From positions 372,001 to 436,000 of the forward strand of contig NZ_JAPONB010000001.1 of NCBI RefSeq assembly GCF_026676115.1: 64,000 nt of DNA. The letters run 5' to 3'. The notes under the pieces were generated by a model. That model did not search any database, was not told the DNA's origin, and worked only from the letters and a program-made list of their open reading frames with translations. The first letter of the stretch is position 1. Every line of letters begins with the position of its first letter. This document shows positions 36,289 through 46,171 of the stretch, in pieces. Made by a program: the position numbers and the translations under genes. The stretch comes from Salinimicrobium sp. TH3 (GTDB taxonomy: Bacteria; Bacteroidota; Bacteroidia; Flavobacteriales; Flavobacteriaceae).

Positions 36289-38832
36289 ATGGCGAAGAAT
36301 TTAGTGATTGTAGAGTCCCCCGCAAAGGCTAAGACCATTGAAAAATTTCTTGGCAAGGATTACATTGTTGCCTCGAGTTTTGGTCATATTGCCGATCTTC
36401 CTACCAAAGAACTTGGGGTGGATACCGAGGGTGATTTTACTCCTAAATATATAGTATCCAAGGACAAAAAAGATGTCGTCAAGAAACTCAAGAGCTTAGC
36501 AAAGAATGCCGATATGGTTTGGCTGGCGAGTGATGAGGACCGCGAGGGAGAGGCTATTGCCTGGCACCTGGCCGAAGAGCTAAAACTTGATAAGGATAAA
36601 ACCAGGAGGATCGTATTTCATGAGATCACGAAATCTGCTATTCTTAAAGCGATCGAGAATCCACGTGGGATCAATTATAATCTTGTAAATGCACAACAGG
36701 CACGAAGGGTTTTAGACAGGCTGGTAGGTTATGAACTTTCTCCCGTATTGTGGAGAAAGGTAAAAGGCGGACTTTCTGCCGGTAGAGTGCAATCTGTTTC
36801 TGTGAGGTTGATCGTGGAGAGGGAGCGGGAAATTCAGAATTTTAAAGCTGAAGCATCTTTTAGGATAGATGCTGAATTCACTACGGAAGAAGGAAAGGTT
36901 TTTAAGGCAAAACTTCCAAAGAACTTTGACACCAAAGCTGAAGCTGAACAATTTCTTTCAGATAACCTGGGAGCGAACTTTAAAGTAGCCGATCTTACTA
37001 CCAAACCCGCAAAGAAATCCCCGGCCCCACCATTTACGACTTCCACGCTTCAGCAGGAAGCAGCCAGAAAATTATATTTTTCGGTAAGCAAGACTATGAC
37101 CATGGCCCAGCGTCTTTATGAGGCGGGACATATTACTTATATGAGAACCGATAGCGTCAACCTTTCTGACGATGCAAGAAAAGGTGCCAAAAAAGAGATT
37201 TTAGACGCCTATGGGGAAAACTACAGCAAGACCCGCCAGTTTAAAGGAAAGACAAAAGGTGCGCAGGAAGCACACGAAGCGATTAGGCCAACCAATTTTG
37301 CTGCGCATAGCGTAAAGGCAGACAGAGATGAACAGAGGCTGTATGAACTAATATGGAAAAGGGCGATCGCTTCCCAAATGAGCGAAGCTCAACTGGAGCG
37401 TACAAACGTAAAGATTGAAGCCGATAGGCATGACAAGCAATTTACTGCCAATGGGGAGGTGCTAAAATTTGATGGTTTCCTTAAGGTGTATCTTGAGAGT
37501 AGAGATGAGGAAGATGAAGAAGTACAGGAGCAGGAAGGAATGTTACCGGCATTGCAGGTGAATGAAAAGCTTGAAAACAACTATATAACGGCGACCGAAA
37601 GGTTTACGCGTCCACCTTACAGGTATACCGAAGCTTCTTTGGTGAAGAAACTGGAAGAGCTGGGAATTGGCCGTCCTTCCACTTATGCACCAACAATTTC
37701 AACTATTCAAAACAGGAACTATATTGAAAAAGGATCTGTTGACGGTGTCGAGCGGGAGTATGTTCAGATTAGTCTGAAGAATGAAAAGATTAATGAAAAG
37801 AAACTTACAGAAAATGTAGGTAGTGATAAAGGGAAATTAGTGCCAACCGATGTTGGAATGGTGGTAAATGACTTCCTGGTAAACCATTTTTCGGGCATTC
37901 TTGACTATAACTTTACGGCTAAGGTGGAACAGGATTTTGACGATATAGCCGATGGTAATGAGGAATGGACAAAAATGATGAAGGATTTCTACAGTGATTT
38001 CCATCCTCGTGTTCAGGACGTTGCCGAAAATGCCGATAGGGAAGTTGGGGAGAGAATTCTGGGTACAGATCCAAACTCCGGAAAACCTGTGAGCGTGCGT
38101 TTGGGGAAATTTGGTCCAATGGTCCAAATGGGTTCTGTGGAGGATGAGGAAAAACCGAAATTTGCCAGTCTTTCACCAGATCAAACCCTGGATTCTGTCA
38201 CTTTTGAAGAAGCGATGGAGCTCTTTAAGCTTCCGAAGGAATTAGGGGAATATGAAGGAGAAAAAGTGGAGGTGAACAATGGGCGTTTTGGACCATATGT
38301 TAGATATGGGAAAAAATTCGTGTCCCTTGAAAAAGGAGAGGACCCTATTGAAGTGACCATGGAGCGGGCATTGGAATTGATCAAAGAAAAGGAAAAAGCC
38401 GATGCTCCTATTTATGAGTATAAAGACCTTCCGGTACAAAAAGGTGTTGGTCGTTTTGGGCCCTTTCTTAAATGGAACGATATGTTTATCAATGTCAATA
38501 AAAAATATGATTTTGATGATCTTTCTGCAGAGGATATTGAAGAGCTAATCGAAGATAAGATCAAGAAGGAGCGCGAAAAAGTGATCCATAATTGGGAAGA
38601 TGAGGGGATTAGAGTTGAAAAAGCCAGATGGGGAAGGTCTAATATTATAAAAGGTAAGACCAAAATTGAACTTCCTAAAACTGTTGATGCTACAAAGTTA
38701 AGCCTTGAAGAGGTGAAGGATATCATAGAGAAAAAGGCACCAAAGAAAAAAGCGGCAAAAAAATCCACAGGGACCAAAAAGACAGCTGCCAAAAAAACAA
38801 CACGTAAAAAAACCACCTCCAAAAAGAAGTAA
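36289..38832 (+). CDS. topA: DNA topoisomerase I
   Basis: 847 residues. The Toprim domain opens with LVIVESPAKAKTIEKFLG and carries the acidic triad in SDEDREGEAIAW (81-92). The catalytic tyrosine is Tyr284 in ITYMRTDS. The C-terminal part has topoisomerase repeats with GRFGPYVRYGKKF-type motifs rather than zinc fingers. It ends in a lysine-rich tail (KKAAKKSTGTKKTAAKKT and similar), as in other Bacteroidota. TopA relaxes negative supercoils. The next gene starts 3 bases later. Confidence 0.97.
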   Translation: MAKNLVIVESPAKAKTIEKFLGKDYIVASSFGHIADLPTKELGVDTEGDFTPKYIVSKDKKDVVKKLKSLAKNADMVWLASDEDREGEAIAWHLAEELKLDKDKTRRIVFHEITKSAILKAIENPRGINYNLVNAQQARRVLDRLVGYELSPVLWRKVKGGLSAGRVQSVSVRLIVEREREIQNFKAEASFRIDAEFTTEEGKVFKAKLPKNFDTKAEAEQFLSDNLGANFKVADLTTKPAKKSPAPPFTTSTLQQEAARKLYFSVSKTMTMAQRLYEAGHITYMRTDSVNLSDDARKGAKKEILDAYGENYSKTRQFKGKTKGAQEAHEAIRPTNFAAHSVKADRDEQRLYELIWKRAIASQMSEAQLERTNVKIEADRHDKQFTANGEVLKFDGFLKVYLESRDEEDEEVQEQEGMLPALQVNEKLENNYITATERFTRPPYRYTEASLVKKLEELGIGRPSTYAPTISTIQNRNYIEKGSVDGVEREYVQISLKNEKINEKKLTENVGSDKGKLVPTDVGMVVNDFLVNHFSGILDYNFTAKVEQDFDDIADGNEEWTKMMKDFYSDFHPRVQDVAENADREVGERILGTDPNSGKPVSVRLGKFGPMVQMGSVEDEEKPKFASLSPDQTLDSVTFEEAMELFKLPKELGEYEGEKVEVNNGRFGPYVRYGKKFVSLEKGEDPIEVTMERALELIKEKEKADAPIYEYKDLPVQKGVGRFGPFLKWNDMFINVNKKYDFDDLSAEDIEELIEDKIKKEREKVIHNWEDEGIRVEKARWGRSNIIKGKTKIELPKTVDATKLSLEEVKDIIEKKAPKKKAAKKSTGTKKTAAKKTTRKKTTSKKK

Positions 38833-38835
38833 TTT

Positions 38836-39990
38836 ATGGAACTGGAATTTTTCACGCCGGTGAATGGTGAACTTGCAGAAATTGCAGGAAATAAGTTGCG
38901 GTCTTCCCTTAGAATTCATCTTGAGGATAAAGCTTTTCCCGATCTTGATGGGGTGAAAATTGCTTTTTTTGGTGTTTTGGAAGATCGTCTTGATGAGGAG
39001 CCAACAGGAGAACCTTTTAACTTTGATGGCATTCGCAGAGAATTTTATAATCTATACCCCGGTAACTGGCATTTGCCAATGGCCGATTTGGGGGATATTC
39101 AAAAAGGGGAAACTGTTGAAGATACTTTTTTTGCAGTCCAGTCTGCTGTAAATATGTGTCTCAAAAAAGGTATTATTCCTGTCATTTTAGGCGGGAGTGA
39201 AGATTTGGTGTATGCACAGTACAGGGCGTATGACGGAGTTGAGCAAATGGTAAACCTGGTGAACATAGACTCGAAATTTGATCTTGGAGACGCCGATAAA
39301 CCTATTAGCAACCGTTCATATGTAGGAAAGATTGTGGTAACCAAGCCTTACAATCTGTTTAATTATTCAGGTCTTGGATATCAAACCTATTTTAATTCGC
39401 AGGATGAAATAGAATTGATGGATCGTATGTTCTTCGATGCCTATCGTCTTGGTGAAGTTACAGGGGATATTACGGTGATTGAACCGGTGATGAGGGATGC
39501 TAATCTTGTGAGTTTGGATCTTGGTTCAATTAGTGGAGGAGCCCTGGGCAACTATCGGCTTAAATCGCCGAATGGTTTTGATGGAAAGGAGATTTGTGCT
39601 TTGTCCAGATATGCTGGTATAAGTGATAAAGTATCTTCATTTGGTGTATATGAGTATACTTCACAATTGAATTTTCCTGCATCCAGAATGTTGATCGCGC
39701 AGATTCTTTGGTATTTTGTGGAGGGAGTGAATTTCAGAAAGAATGAAAATACTATTTCCTCAAAAAAAGAGTTTATAAGATATCAGGTGCCAATTGATGA
39801 TGAAATACTGGTGTTTTACAAGAGTCCCGTGAGTGGTCGCTGGTGGATAGAAATTCCTTTTATTTCCCCGGTAAGTAATAAACTTAAACGGCATACGTTA
39901 TTACCTTGCACGCAAGGAGATTATTTGGATGCCTGCAATCAAATCATCCCTGAGAGGTGGTATAAAACTAAAAGGAAAAACGAAATTTAA
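38836..39990 (+). CDS. Arginase/formimidoylglutamase-fold protein with degraded metal site
   Basis: 384 residues with the overall arginase-superfamily layout but with the Mn-binding motifs changed. GGDHS is GGSED (119-123), DAHxD is DSKFD in NIDSKFD (143-149), and the DxDxxDP motif is SLDLGSIS (226-233). Both metal-ligand histidines are gone. A C-terminal extension of about 100 residues (from KKEFIRYQVPIDD) is not part of arginase. It starts 3 bases after topA and is followed by gldK about 100 bases later. A pseudoenzyme used as a structural or regulatory partner is my inference. Confidence 0.82.
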   Translation: MELEFFTPVNGELAEIAGNKLRSSLRIHLEDKAFPDLDGVKIAFFGVLEDRLDEEPTGEPFNFDGIRREFYNLYPGNWHLPMADLGDIQKGETVEDTFFAVQSAVNMCLKKGIIPVILGGSEDLVYAQYRAYDGVEQMVNLVNIDSKFDLGDADKPISNRSYVGKIVVTKPYNLFNYSGLGYQTYFNSQDEIELMDRMFFDAYRLGEVTGDITVIEPVMRDANLVSLDLGSISGGALGNYRLKSPNGFDGKEICALSRYAGISDKVSSFGVYEYTSQLNFPASRMLIAQILWYFVEGVNFRKNENTISSKKEFIRYQVPIDDEILVFYKSPVSGRWWIEIPFISPVSNKLKRHTLLPCTQGDYLDACNQIIPERWYKTKRKNEI

Positions 39991-40090
39991 TGATATAAAC
40001 ATTTGTAGCTTCAGCATTTTGATTAAATAAATTGTTTATTAGAAAATAAATAAATAGGTTTACTGCCTTGGAGCTATTATGTCCTAACTT

Positions 40091-41458
40091 TTGAGAGATA
40101 TTATGAGGAAACTTTTTTCGCTTATTGCTGTAATTTCTGTTTTGGCCTCGTGTGGCCGCGGTGATCAAGGGCAATTGGTAGGTGCGCAGGGAAAAAAATG
40201 GCATCCCGAAAAGCCCCTGGGAATGACATTAATTCCCGGTGGGGCATTCATCATGGGTAAAAGTGATGATGATATTGCCGGTTTAAAAAATGCACCTCCC
40301 AAAACCGTAACGGTTCGTTCCTTTTACATGGACGAGACCGAGATTACAAATGCAGAATATCGCCAATTCGTGAACTGGGTTAAAGATTCAGTGACCAGGA
40401 TGAAATTGGCCATATTTGCCGAAGAGATTGGTGAAACTCCGGGAACAGGAGGTATTGGTGAATTTGCTTTTGCCGATACCGAAGAAGCCGATATGACTCC
40501 ATACGAGAAATATATGTACGATAACTACTATAGTATGGGTGGTTATGAAGGTCGAAAGATTAATAAAGATGTAGATATTATATGGGATACCAGAGACTAT
40601 CCCGATGAGTATTATGCCGAAGTAATGGATACCTTGTATATTCCCATTGAAGAAGCATACAACGGGCAGCGTTCTTTTGATGTGAACCATCTTAAATTTC
40701 GTTATACCTGGATGGACGTGAGCTCGGCAGCAAGAGCCGAACCGGGACGACGTGCCGACTTTATTGAAACTGAAGAGATCCAGATCTATCCCGACACAAC
40801 GGTTTGGATCAAGGATTTTAATTACTCCTATAACGAGCCAATGCACAATGATTACTTCTGGCATGACGCTTATGGAGAGTATCCGGTGGTGGGTGTTTCC
40901 TGGAAACAGGCCCGTGCATTTGCACAATGGAGAACGCTTTACCATAATTCTTACCGAAAAGAAAGAGGTAAGCATAATGTGAATTCTTACCGCCTGCCAA
41001 CCGAGGCAGAATGGGAATACGCAGCGCGTGGTGGTCTGGAATCTGCTACTTATCCCTGGGGTGGGCCTTATACCAAGAATGACCGTGGCTGTTTTATGGC
41101 TAACTTCAAACCATTAAGAGGAGATTATGCCGCCGATCAGGCTCTTTACACAGTTGAGGCAAAATCCTATGAGCCTAACGATTACGGGCTTTACAATATG
41201 GCCGGTAATGTTGGGGAATGGGTTTTCTCATCATATGATCCGGCTTCTTATGAGTATTCTTCATCAATGAACCCTTCTGTGAATGATGAGGCGAACATGC
41301 GAAAAGTAGTTCGTGGAGGATCATGGAAAGATGTGGCGTACTTCCTCCAGGTGAGCTCAAGGGATTATGAATACGCAGATTCTGCCCGGAGTTATATTGG
41401 CTTTAGAACAGTGCAGGATTACATGGGTACAGATATTACCCTCAACCAAACAAGATAA
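40091..41458 (+). CDS. gldK: Gliding motility/type IX secretion lipoprotein GldK
   Basis: 455 residues with a lipobox (SVLASCG, Cys17) and a formylglycine-generating-enzyme-like (sulfatase-modifying) fold: GMTLIPGGAFIMGKSDDD, SFYMDETEITNAEYRQFV, YRLPTEAEWEYAARGG and FRTVQDYM. GldK forms the periplasmic ring with GldN beneath the outer membrane. It is the first gene of the gldKLMN operon. Confidence 0.95.
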   Translation: MRDIMRKLFSLIAVISVLASCGRGDQGQLVGAQGKKWHPEKPLGMTLIPGGAFIMGKSDDDIAGLKNAPPKTVTVRSFYMDETEITNAEYRQFVNWVKDSVTRMKLAIFAEEIGETPGTGGIGEFAFADTEEADMTPYEKYMYDNYYSMGGYEGRKINKDVDIIWDTRDYPDEYYAEVMDTLYIPIEEAYNGQRSFDVNHLKFRYTWMDVSSAARAEPGRRADFIETEEIQIYPDTTVWIKDFNYSYNEPMHNDYFWHDAYGEYPVVGVSWKQARAFAQWRTLYHNSYRKERGKHNVNSYRLPTEAEWEYAARGGLESATYPWGGPYTKNDRGCFMANFKPLRGDYAADQALYTVEAKSYEPNDYGLYNMAGNVGEWVFSSYDPASYEYSSSMNPSVNDEANMRKVVRGGSWKDVAYFLQVSSRDYEYADSARSYIGFRTVQDYMGTDITLNQTR

Positions 41459-41514
41459 AAATCCCTATTTTCACAATAACCTATTTACAAAGAAGAACTA
41501 AATTTTAAATTATT

Positions 41515-42159
41515 ATGGCACAATCGAAGTCAAGTAAAAAGTTAATGAACATGGTGTACGGTTTAGGTGCATCTGTAGTTATCCTGGGAGCACTATTCAA
41601 AATTATGCACTGGCCATTTGGTAACTTAATGCTTATCATAGGTCTTATCGTAGAAGCAATAGTATTTGCTGTTTCTGCATTTGAACCTGTAGATGATGAT
41701 GTTGACTGGTCACTCGTCTACCCAGAGCTTGCAGGTGGTGAAACAACTGTACGCAACAATCAGACGGTGGTTAGCGATCAGGAAACTGAGGGTATGCTTT
41801 CCCGTAAGCTTGATGAGATCCTTCGTGAGGCTAAGATCGATGCAGGACTTATGAGTAGTCTTGGAGAAAGCATTAGAAATTTTGAAGGTGCCGCAAAAAA
41901 TATCACTCCTACTGTAGATGCTATGGCTTCTCAAAAGAAGTACAGTGAAGAAATGAGCCTTGCAGCAAACCAATTGGAGTCATTGAACAGTATTTATAAA
42001 GTACAGGTGGAATCAGCCGGACGTCAGGCAGAAGTTAATGAAGCAGTAGCCGAAAATGCACACAGACTGAATGAGCAAATGGAATCTTTGGCTTCCAATC
42101 TTTCTTCTCTTAACAGTGTGTATGGAGGAATGCTTTCTGCAATGCATGTAAAGGCTTAA
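41515..42159 (+). CDS. gldL: Type IX secretion motor protein GldL
   Basis: 214 residues. Two transmembrane helices (about 12-31 and 35-56) flank the short conserved HWPFGN loop. A buried Lys29 and Glu47 lie where the proton-pathway residues of flavobacterial GldL are described. The remainder is a cytoplasmic helical tail (about 95-214). GldL pentamers surround a GldM dimer to form the proton-driven motor that powers secretion and gliding. Confidence 0.95.
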   Translation: MAQSKSSKKLMNMVYGLGASVVILGALFKIMHWPFGNLMLIIGLIVEAIVFAVSAFEPVDDDVDWSLVYPELAGGETTVRNNQTVVSDQETEGMLSRKLDEILREAKIDAGLMSSLGESIRNFEGAAKNITPTVDAMASQKKYSEEMSLAANQLESLNSIYKVQVESAGRQAEVNEAVAENAHRLNEQMESLASNLSSLNSVYGGMLSAMHVKA

Positions 42160-42210
42160 TAGGCATTTACTGCAGAAAATTATTTAAAAAAAACAAACTA
42201 AAGATAGAGA

Positions 42211-43755
42211 ATGGCGTCTGGAAAACAAACACCAAGACAGAAGATGATTAACCTGATGTATCTGGTTTTCATCGCAATGATGGCTCTTAACATGTCCAAA
42301 GAAGTACTTACAGCTTTTGGGATGATCAATGAGAGCCTTGCGGAATCAAACGCTTCTGTTACCGAAAGAAATATGGCCGCTATGGCGGGGCTGGCAGCAA
42401 AAGCTGAAGAGCAACCGGCAAAATATGTTCCCTTAAAGGAAAAAGCAGAACAAATCCATACCCTTACTACCGATTTTACTACTTATATCGACAATCTCAA
42501 AGAGAAAGCTCTTGAGGATATAGAAGGAGAAGAGCGGGAAGACTATGAAGCAATGGACCAGTCTGCTAAACTTGATGAGTATCTTTTCTCAAGTGGTCAG
42601 CCAAGTCAGGCCGGAAAGGAATTTCTTGCTGAAATAGAAAAATACCGCGAAGGAGTAGCAAATGTGCTGGGAGAAGAGTTCTCTCAAATCGCAGCTGAAG
42701 TTAAAAGAGAATTTAGTACAGAACCGGTGGTTGACGGAGAAGGGGTAAAACGGCCCTGGCTTGCTTACAACTTTGAAGGATTTCCTTTAATTGCTTCGAT
42801 CACCAAGCTTACTCAAATGCAGGGGGATGCAAAATCTGCAGAAAACGATGCACTTTCTGCAATGCTTTCGGGCCAATTGCAGAGTGAAGTTTCTCTTACT
42901 AATTATGAAGCTCTGGTTATTCCAGATAAAACTGCTTTTTTTAGTGGTGAAAACTTTACAGGTACAGTAGTATTAGGACGTGTAGATAACACATTGCAAT
43001 TTGATAAAGTTACTATCAACGGCCAGGAGGTGAAATCTACCAGGGCAGGGCAAGTGAAGTTGGAATTCCCTGCAGGTAATGTTGGAGAGCAGAAAATTAG
43101 CGGTGAACTTCAGTTTAAAGAAGGGGATTCTATTGTAACTATACCTGTGAATCAAAGTTATAGTGTTATACCTAAACCTAATTCAGCAGTTATTTCTGCC
43201 GATAAAATGAATGTGGTTTATCGTGGGGTTGCAAACCCAATGACCATTTCTATTCCGGGAGTTGGAAATGTTTCAGCTAATGCACCTGGATTAAGATCTG
43301 CTGGTGGTGCAGGTAATTACATCATGGATGTAACAACGCTGCAGGCACGCGAAGTGACCATTAACGTTAGTGGAGAGCTACCAGGCGGAGAAAGAGTTAG
43401 CGACAGTAAAACATTTAGGGTGCGTGATATTCCAAGACCGGTAGGAACTGTAAGAGGGGAAGACGGTACTGTGAGAATGCAGCGTCAAAATCTTGAAATT
43501 TCCACCATTGGAGCAGCTCTTCCCGATTTCGAATTTGATGTTGATCTAAGGGTGACAGGATTTAAATTCCGTGTACCGGGGCAGCCTACAATTCAGGTAA
43601 GAGGACAAAAACTTGACCAAAGCGCCATTGCAGCTCTTAGAAGAGCAGGAAGAGGAGAGACTATCCAGATCTTTGATGTGGAAGCACAGCTTGCAGGTAG
43701 TTCAGGTTATAAGTTGAAGCAGGTTTCTCCGGTATTGGTTGAATTAACAAATTAA
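42211..43755 (+). CDS. gldM: Type IX secretion motor protein GldM
   Basis: 514 residues with a single N-terminal transmembrane helix (KMINLMYLVFIAMMALNM) that inserts into the GldL pentamer, followed by a large periplasmic part made of helical and Ig-like domains to the C-terminus. GldM transmits motor rotation across the periplasm to the GldKN ring. The length and the TM-first layout match the family. It starts 51 bases after gldL. Confidence 0.95.
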   Translation: MASGKQTPRQKMINLMYLVFIAMMALNMSKEVLTAFGMINESLAESNASVTERNMAAMAGLAAKAEEQPAKYVPLKEKAEQIHTLTTDFTTYIDNLKEKALEDIEGEEREDYEAMDQSAKLDEYLFSSGQPSQAGKEFLAEIEKYREGVANVLGEEFSQIAAEVKREFSTEPVVDGEGVKRPWLAYNFEGFPLIASITKLTQMQGDAKSAENDALSAMLSGQLQSEVSLTNYEALVIPDKTAFFSGENFTGTVVLGRVDNTLQFDKVTINGQEVKSTRAGQVKLEFPAGNVGEQKISGELQFKEGDSIVTIPVNQSYSVIPKPNSAVISADKMNVVYRGVANPMTISIPGVGNVSANAPGLRSAGGAGNYIMDVTTLQAREVTINVSGELPGGERVSDSKTFRVRDIPRPVGTVRGEDGTVRMQRQNLEISTIGAALPDFEFDVDLRVTGFKFRVPGQPTIQVRGQKLDQSAIAALRRAGRGETIQIFDVEAQLAGSSGYKLKQVSPVLVELTN

Positions 43756-43766
43756 ATCATTAGAAC

Positions 43767-44660
43767 ATGAAGTGGAACCAAATATTGTTAGGATTATGCG
43801 GATTGCTTGTTTCGGGCACCTCTTTGGGTCAAACTAATCTTTTAAACGCTAAGAGCCCCGACGAGATAGGAGGTCCAACCAAAGCAGACGTTACTTATGG
43901 AAAGAACGATCCTTTGGAATATGGATATGTGGATGACAGGGATGTACTGTGGGCAAAAACCACCTGGGAGGTCATAGATCTCGATGAAAGGGTGAATTTC
44001 CCTTTGTATTATCCTATAGATACTAACCAGATTGGTAGTTCAAGAAGATCACTTTATGATGTACTGGTTGCCGGCATTAAAAGCGGAAAGATCAAAAATA
44101 TCTATGCAGACTCTTACTTTAATGACAAGCGTACCTTGAATGATATCCAGGCTGCCTTGTCTAAAGTAGATACTACAGATCTTGGTATTGAACAGTATAA
44201 TGCAGGGGAGGAGATCGACCCGCAATTCATTAGCCGCAGGGATATTTCCTCTGCCGATATTGCTGAATACCATATTCGTGGATACTGGTATTTTGATAAA
44301 CGCCAGGCCGAACTTAAATACAGGTTACTCGGGATCGCACCTGTTGCACCCGATGTTAACTTTATTGATCAGGGTGGTGCCTCGGCTTTAGTAGAATTGT
44401 TCTGGGTTTGGTTTCCGGGGGCAAGGGAAGTTCTAAATGAAGCTTACGCGTTTAATCCTCAGAACACTTCAAATCCTGTATCTTTTGACCACTTGCTCAA
44501 TGCAAGAAGATTTAATGCAGTGATTTATGCTGAAGATAACGTGCAGGGAGACCGACAGGTTGATGATTACATTAATAACAATGCTTTTATGCAGTTGCTC
44601 GAATCTGAACGTATAAAGGAACAAATAAGAAATTTTGAACAGGATATGTGGAATTATTAA
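43767..44660 (+). CDS. gldN: Type IX secretion protein GldN
   Basis: 297 residues with a signal peptide (about 1-21, ending SLGQ). The GldN/PorN core includes DRDVLWAKTTWEVIDLDERV, FPLYYPIDTNQIG, SLYDVLVAGIKSGKI, and a C-terminal region with MQLLESERIKEQIRNFEQDM. GldN partners with GldK in the periplasmic ring. It begins 11 bases after gldM, and the operon closes with a strong terminator. Confidence 0.95.
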   Translation: MKWNQILLGLCGLLVSGTSLGQTNLLNAKSPDEIGGPTKADVTYGKNDPLEYGYVDDRDVLWAKTTWEVIDLDERVNFPLYYPIDTNQIGSSRRSLYDVLVAGIKSGKIKNIYADSYFNDKRTLNDIQAALSKVDTTDLGIEQYNAGEEIDPQFISRRDISSADIAEYHIRGYWYFDKRQAELKYRLLGIAPVAPDVNFIDQGGASALVELFWVWFPGAREVLNEAYAFNPQNTSNPVSFDHLLNARRFNAVIYAEDNVQGDRQVDDYINNNAFMQLLESERIKEQIRNFEQDMWNY

Positions 44661-44680
44661 TCTATCCTGAAATTATATTT

Positions 44681-44713
44681 AAGCGCCTTTCCTCTCAGAA
44701 AGGCGTTTTTTTA
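44681..44713 (+). terminator. Terminator of the gldKLMN operon
   Basis: CGCCTTTC-CTCTCA-GAAAGGCG (8 bp) followed by seven Ts, 23 bases after the gldN stop codon. The -7 box of the next gene starts only about 5 bases downstream. Confidence 0.9.
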
Positions 44714-44717
44714 TACC

Positions 44718-44725
44718 TATTTTTG
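44718..44725 (+). promoter_or_regulatory. -7 element of the DAO oxidoreductase gene, four bases before the ATG
   Basis: TATTTTTG matches TAnnTTTG. Because Bacteroidota transcription starts a few bases after this box, the mRNA would begin at or near the ATG at 44730. Confidence 0.5.
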
Positions 44726-44729
44726 CGGT

Positions 44730-45788
44730 ATGAAAGACTTTATAATTGTTGGCGCAGGTCTTAGCGGAAGCTGTCTTGCTTACAGGCTCGAAAAAAGCGG
44801 AAAATCCTTTGTTGTTTTTGATGACGAGAGCCAGGAAGCCTCAAAAGTAGCCGGCGGATTCATGAATCCGGTCGTCCTGAAGCGTTTCACCCTGGCCTGG
44901 AACGCCGATGTTCAGTTGGACATTGCCTATAGGTTTTACAGGGACATGGAAGAGACTTTGGAAAAGACCTTTTTAGGACCTTTAGAGGTCTACAGGAGGT
45001 TTTCTTCAATTGAGGAGCAGAACAACTGGTTTACTGCAGCCGATAAGCCTAAAATGTCTCCTTATCTCGACACCAATCTTGTTTCAAACCTCAACAAGCA
45101 TATTCCGGGACCGTTTTCTTTCGGCAAAGTTCTTGGTGCCTCCCGCATCGATCCGCGATATCTTTTGGAATCCTATGCTGAGCATCTCAAGGAAAAAGGT
45201 TCTTTTATAAAGGAGACTTTTGATTACGATAAGTTGGAAATTAACTCTACAGGCGTCAGGTACAAAAATCTAAGTGCCAAAAATGTCATTTTTTGTGAAG
45301 GTTTTGGATTAAAAAATAATCCATTTTTCAACTATCTTCCGTTAAGAGGGAACAAAGGAGAATACATAATTATAAAAGCACCCGGGCTCGATCTAGAAGT
45401 AGGGGTGAAATCCTCCATCTTCATTTTTCCTGCGGGGGGTGAACATTATGCTGTAGGTGCGACTTACAGTAACAGCGACAAAACACCCGGACCTACTACA
45501 GCAGCACGGGAGGAACTAATTAAAAAACTGAAAGACCTTATTAAAATAGATTTTGAAGTGGTGGATCAGGTTGCCGGACTTAGACCTTCGACAATTGACA
45601 GGAGGCCACTGGTGGGACAGCATCCAAAATTCAGCAATCTTTACACCTGTAATGGTTTTGGAAGCCGGGGCATTCTCATAGCTCCTTCAATTTCCCAGGA
45701 GCTTTTAAGCTTTATTGAAGAAGGGAAATCACTGGATCCAGAGACCGACATTTCACGATTTACCAAAAAATGGTATGAAGAGGCTTAA
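44730..45788 (+). CDS. FAD-dependent DAO-type oxidoreductase
   Basis: 352 residues with an N-terminal dinucleotide fold (IIVGAGLSGSCLAYRLEKSG, FVVFDDESQEASKVAGGF). The DAO-family C-terminal motifs are VAGLRPSTIDRRPLVGQH and NGFGSRGILIAPS. Members oxidise amino acids or similar amines, and some act in tRNA modification (MnmC-like); the substrate here is unknown. The 3' end overlaps the convergent DUF983 gene by 4 bases. Confidence 0.9.
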   Translation: MKDFIIVGAGLSGSCLAYRLEKSGKSFVVFDDESQEASKVAGGFMNPVVLKRFTLAWNADVQLDIAYRFYRDMEETLEKTFLGPLEVYRRFSSIEEQNNWFTAADKPKMSPYLDTNLVSNLNKHIPGPFSFGKVLGASRIDPRYLLESYAEHLKEKGSFIKETFDYDKLEINSTGVRYKNLSAKNVIFCEGFGLKNNPFFNYLPLRGNKGEYIIIKAPGLDLEVGVKSSIFIFPAGGEHYAVGATYSNSDKTPGPTTAAREELIKKLKDLIKIDFEVVDQVAGLRPSTIDRRPLVGQHPKFSNLYTCNGFGSRGILIAPSISQELLSFIEEGKSLDPETDISRFTKKWYEEA

Positions 45789-46171
45789 TTACTTGCCTTT
45801 TTAGGGTCGTAAGAAAAAAAGAAATTCACCCATATGTTTCTGCTCCAGCGTACAATAACCGGCAAAAACAGGATTAGGGTAATGACTATTGCGATAAAAG
45901 TAGGGAGTAGAGAAAGGCCCAGAAACCAATAGGAGATCACGAAGGCTGCAGTTGCAAATGCTATTCCCACTGCATAACTTACATACATGGCTCCAAAGAA
46001 GAAAGAAGGCTCCATTTTGTATTTTGTGCCGCAATTGGAGCAACGCTCATGCATTTCAAACAGTCTGGATATTTTATAAGGATTCGGTTCTTTGTACATG
46101 CTTTCTTCCTGGCACACAGGACAGGTGCCGGTGAAAATGCTGTATAGTTTATTTCCTTTCAGGAATTCCAT
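45785..46171 (-). CDS. DUF983-type small membrane zinc-ribbon protein
   Basis: 128 residues. An N-terminal zinc ribbon (GTCPVCQEESMY ... RCSNCGTKY) is followed by two transmembrane helices (FFGAMYVSYAVGIAFATAAF; LSLLPTFIAIVITLILFLPV). This is the layout of DUF983, a family of unknown function that is frequent in alpha-proteobacteria and Bacteroidota, sometimes near respiratory assembly genes. It is convergent with the DAO gene. Confidence 0.88.
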   Translation of the reverse strand: MEFLKGNKLYSIFTGTCPVCQEESMYKEPNPYKISRLFEMHERCSNCGTKYKMEPSFFFGAMYVSYAVGIAFATAAFVISYWFLGLSLLPTFIAIVITLILFLPVIVRWSRNIWVNFFFSYDPKKASN

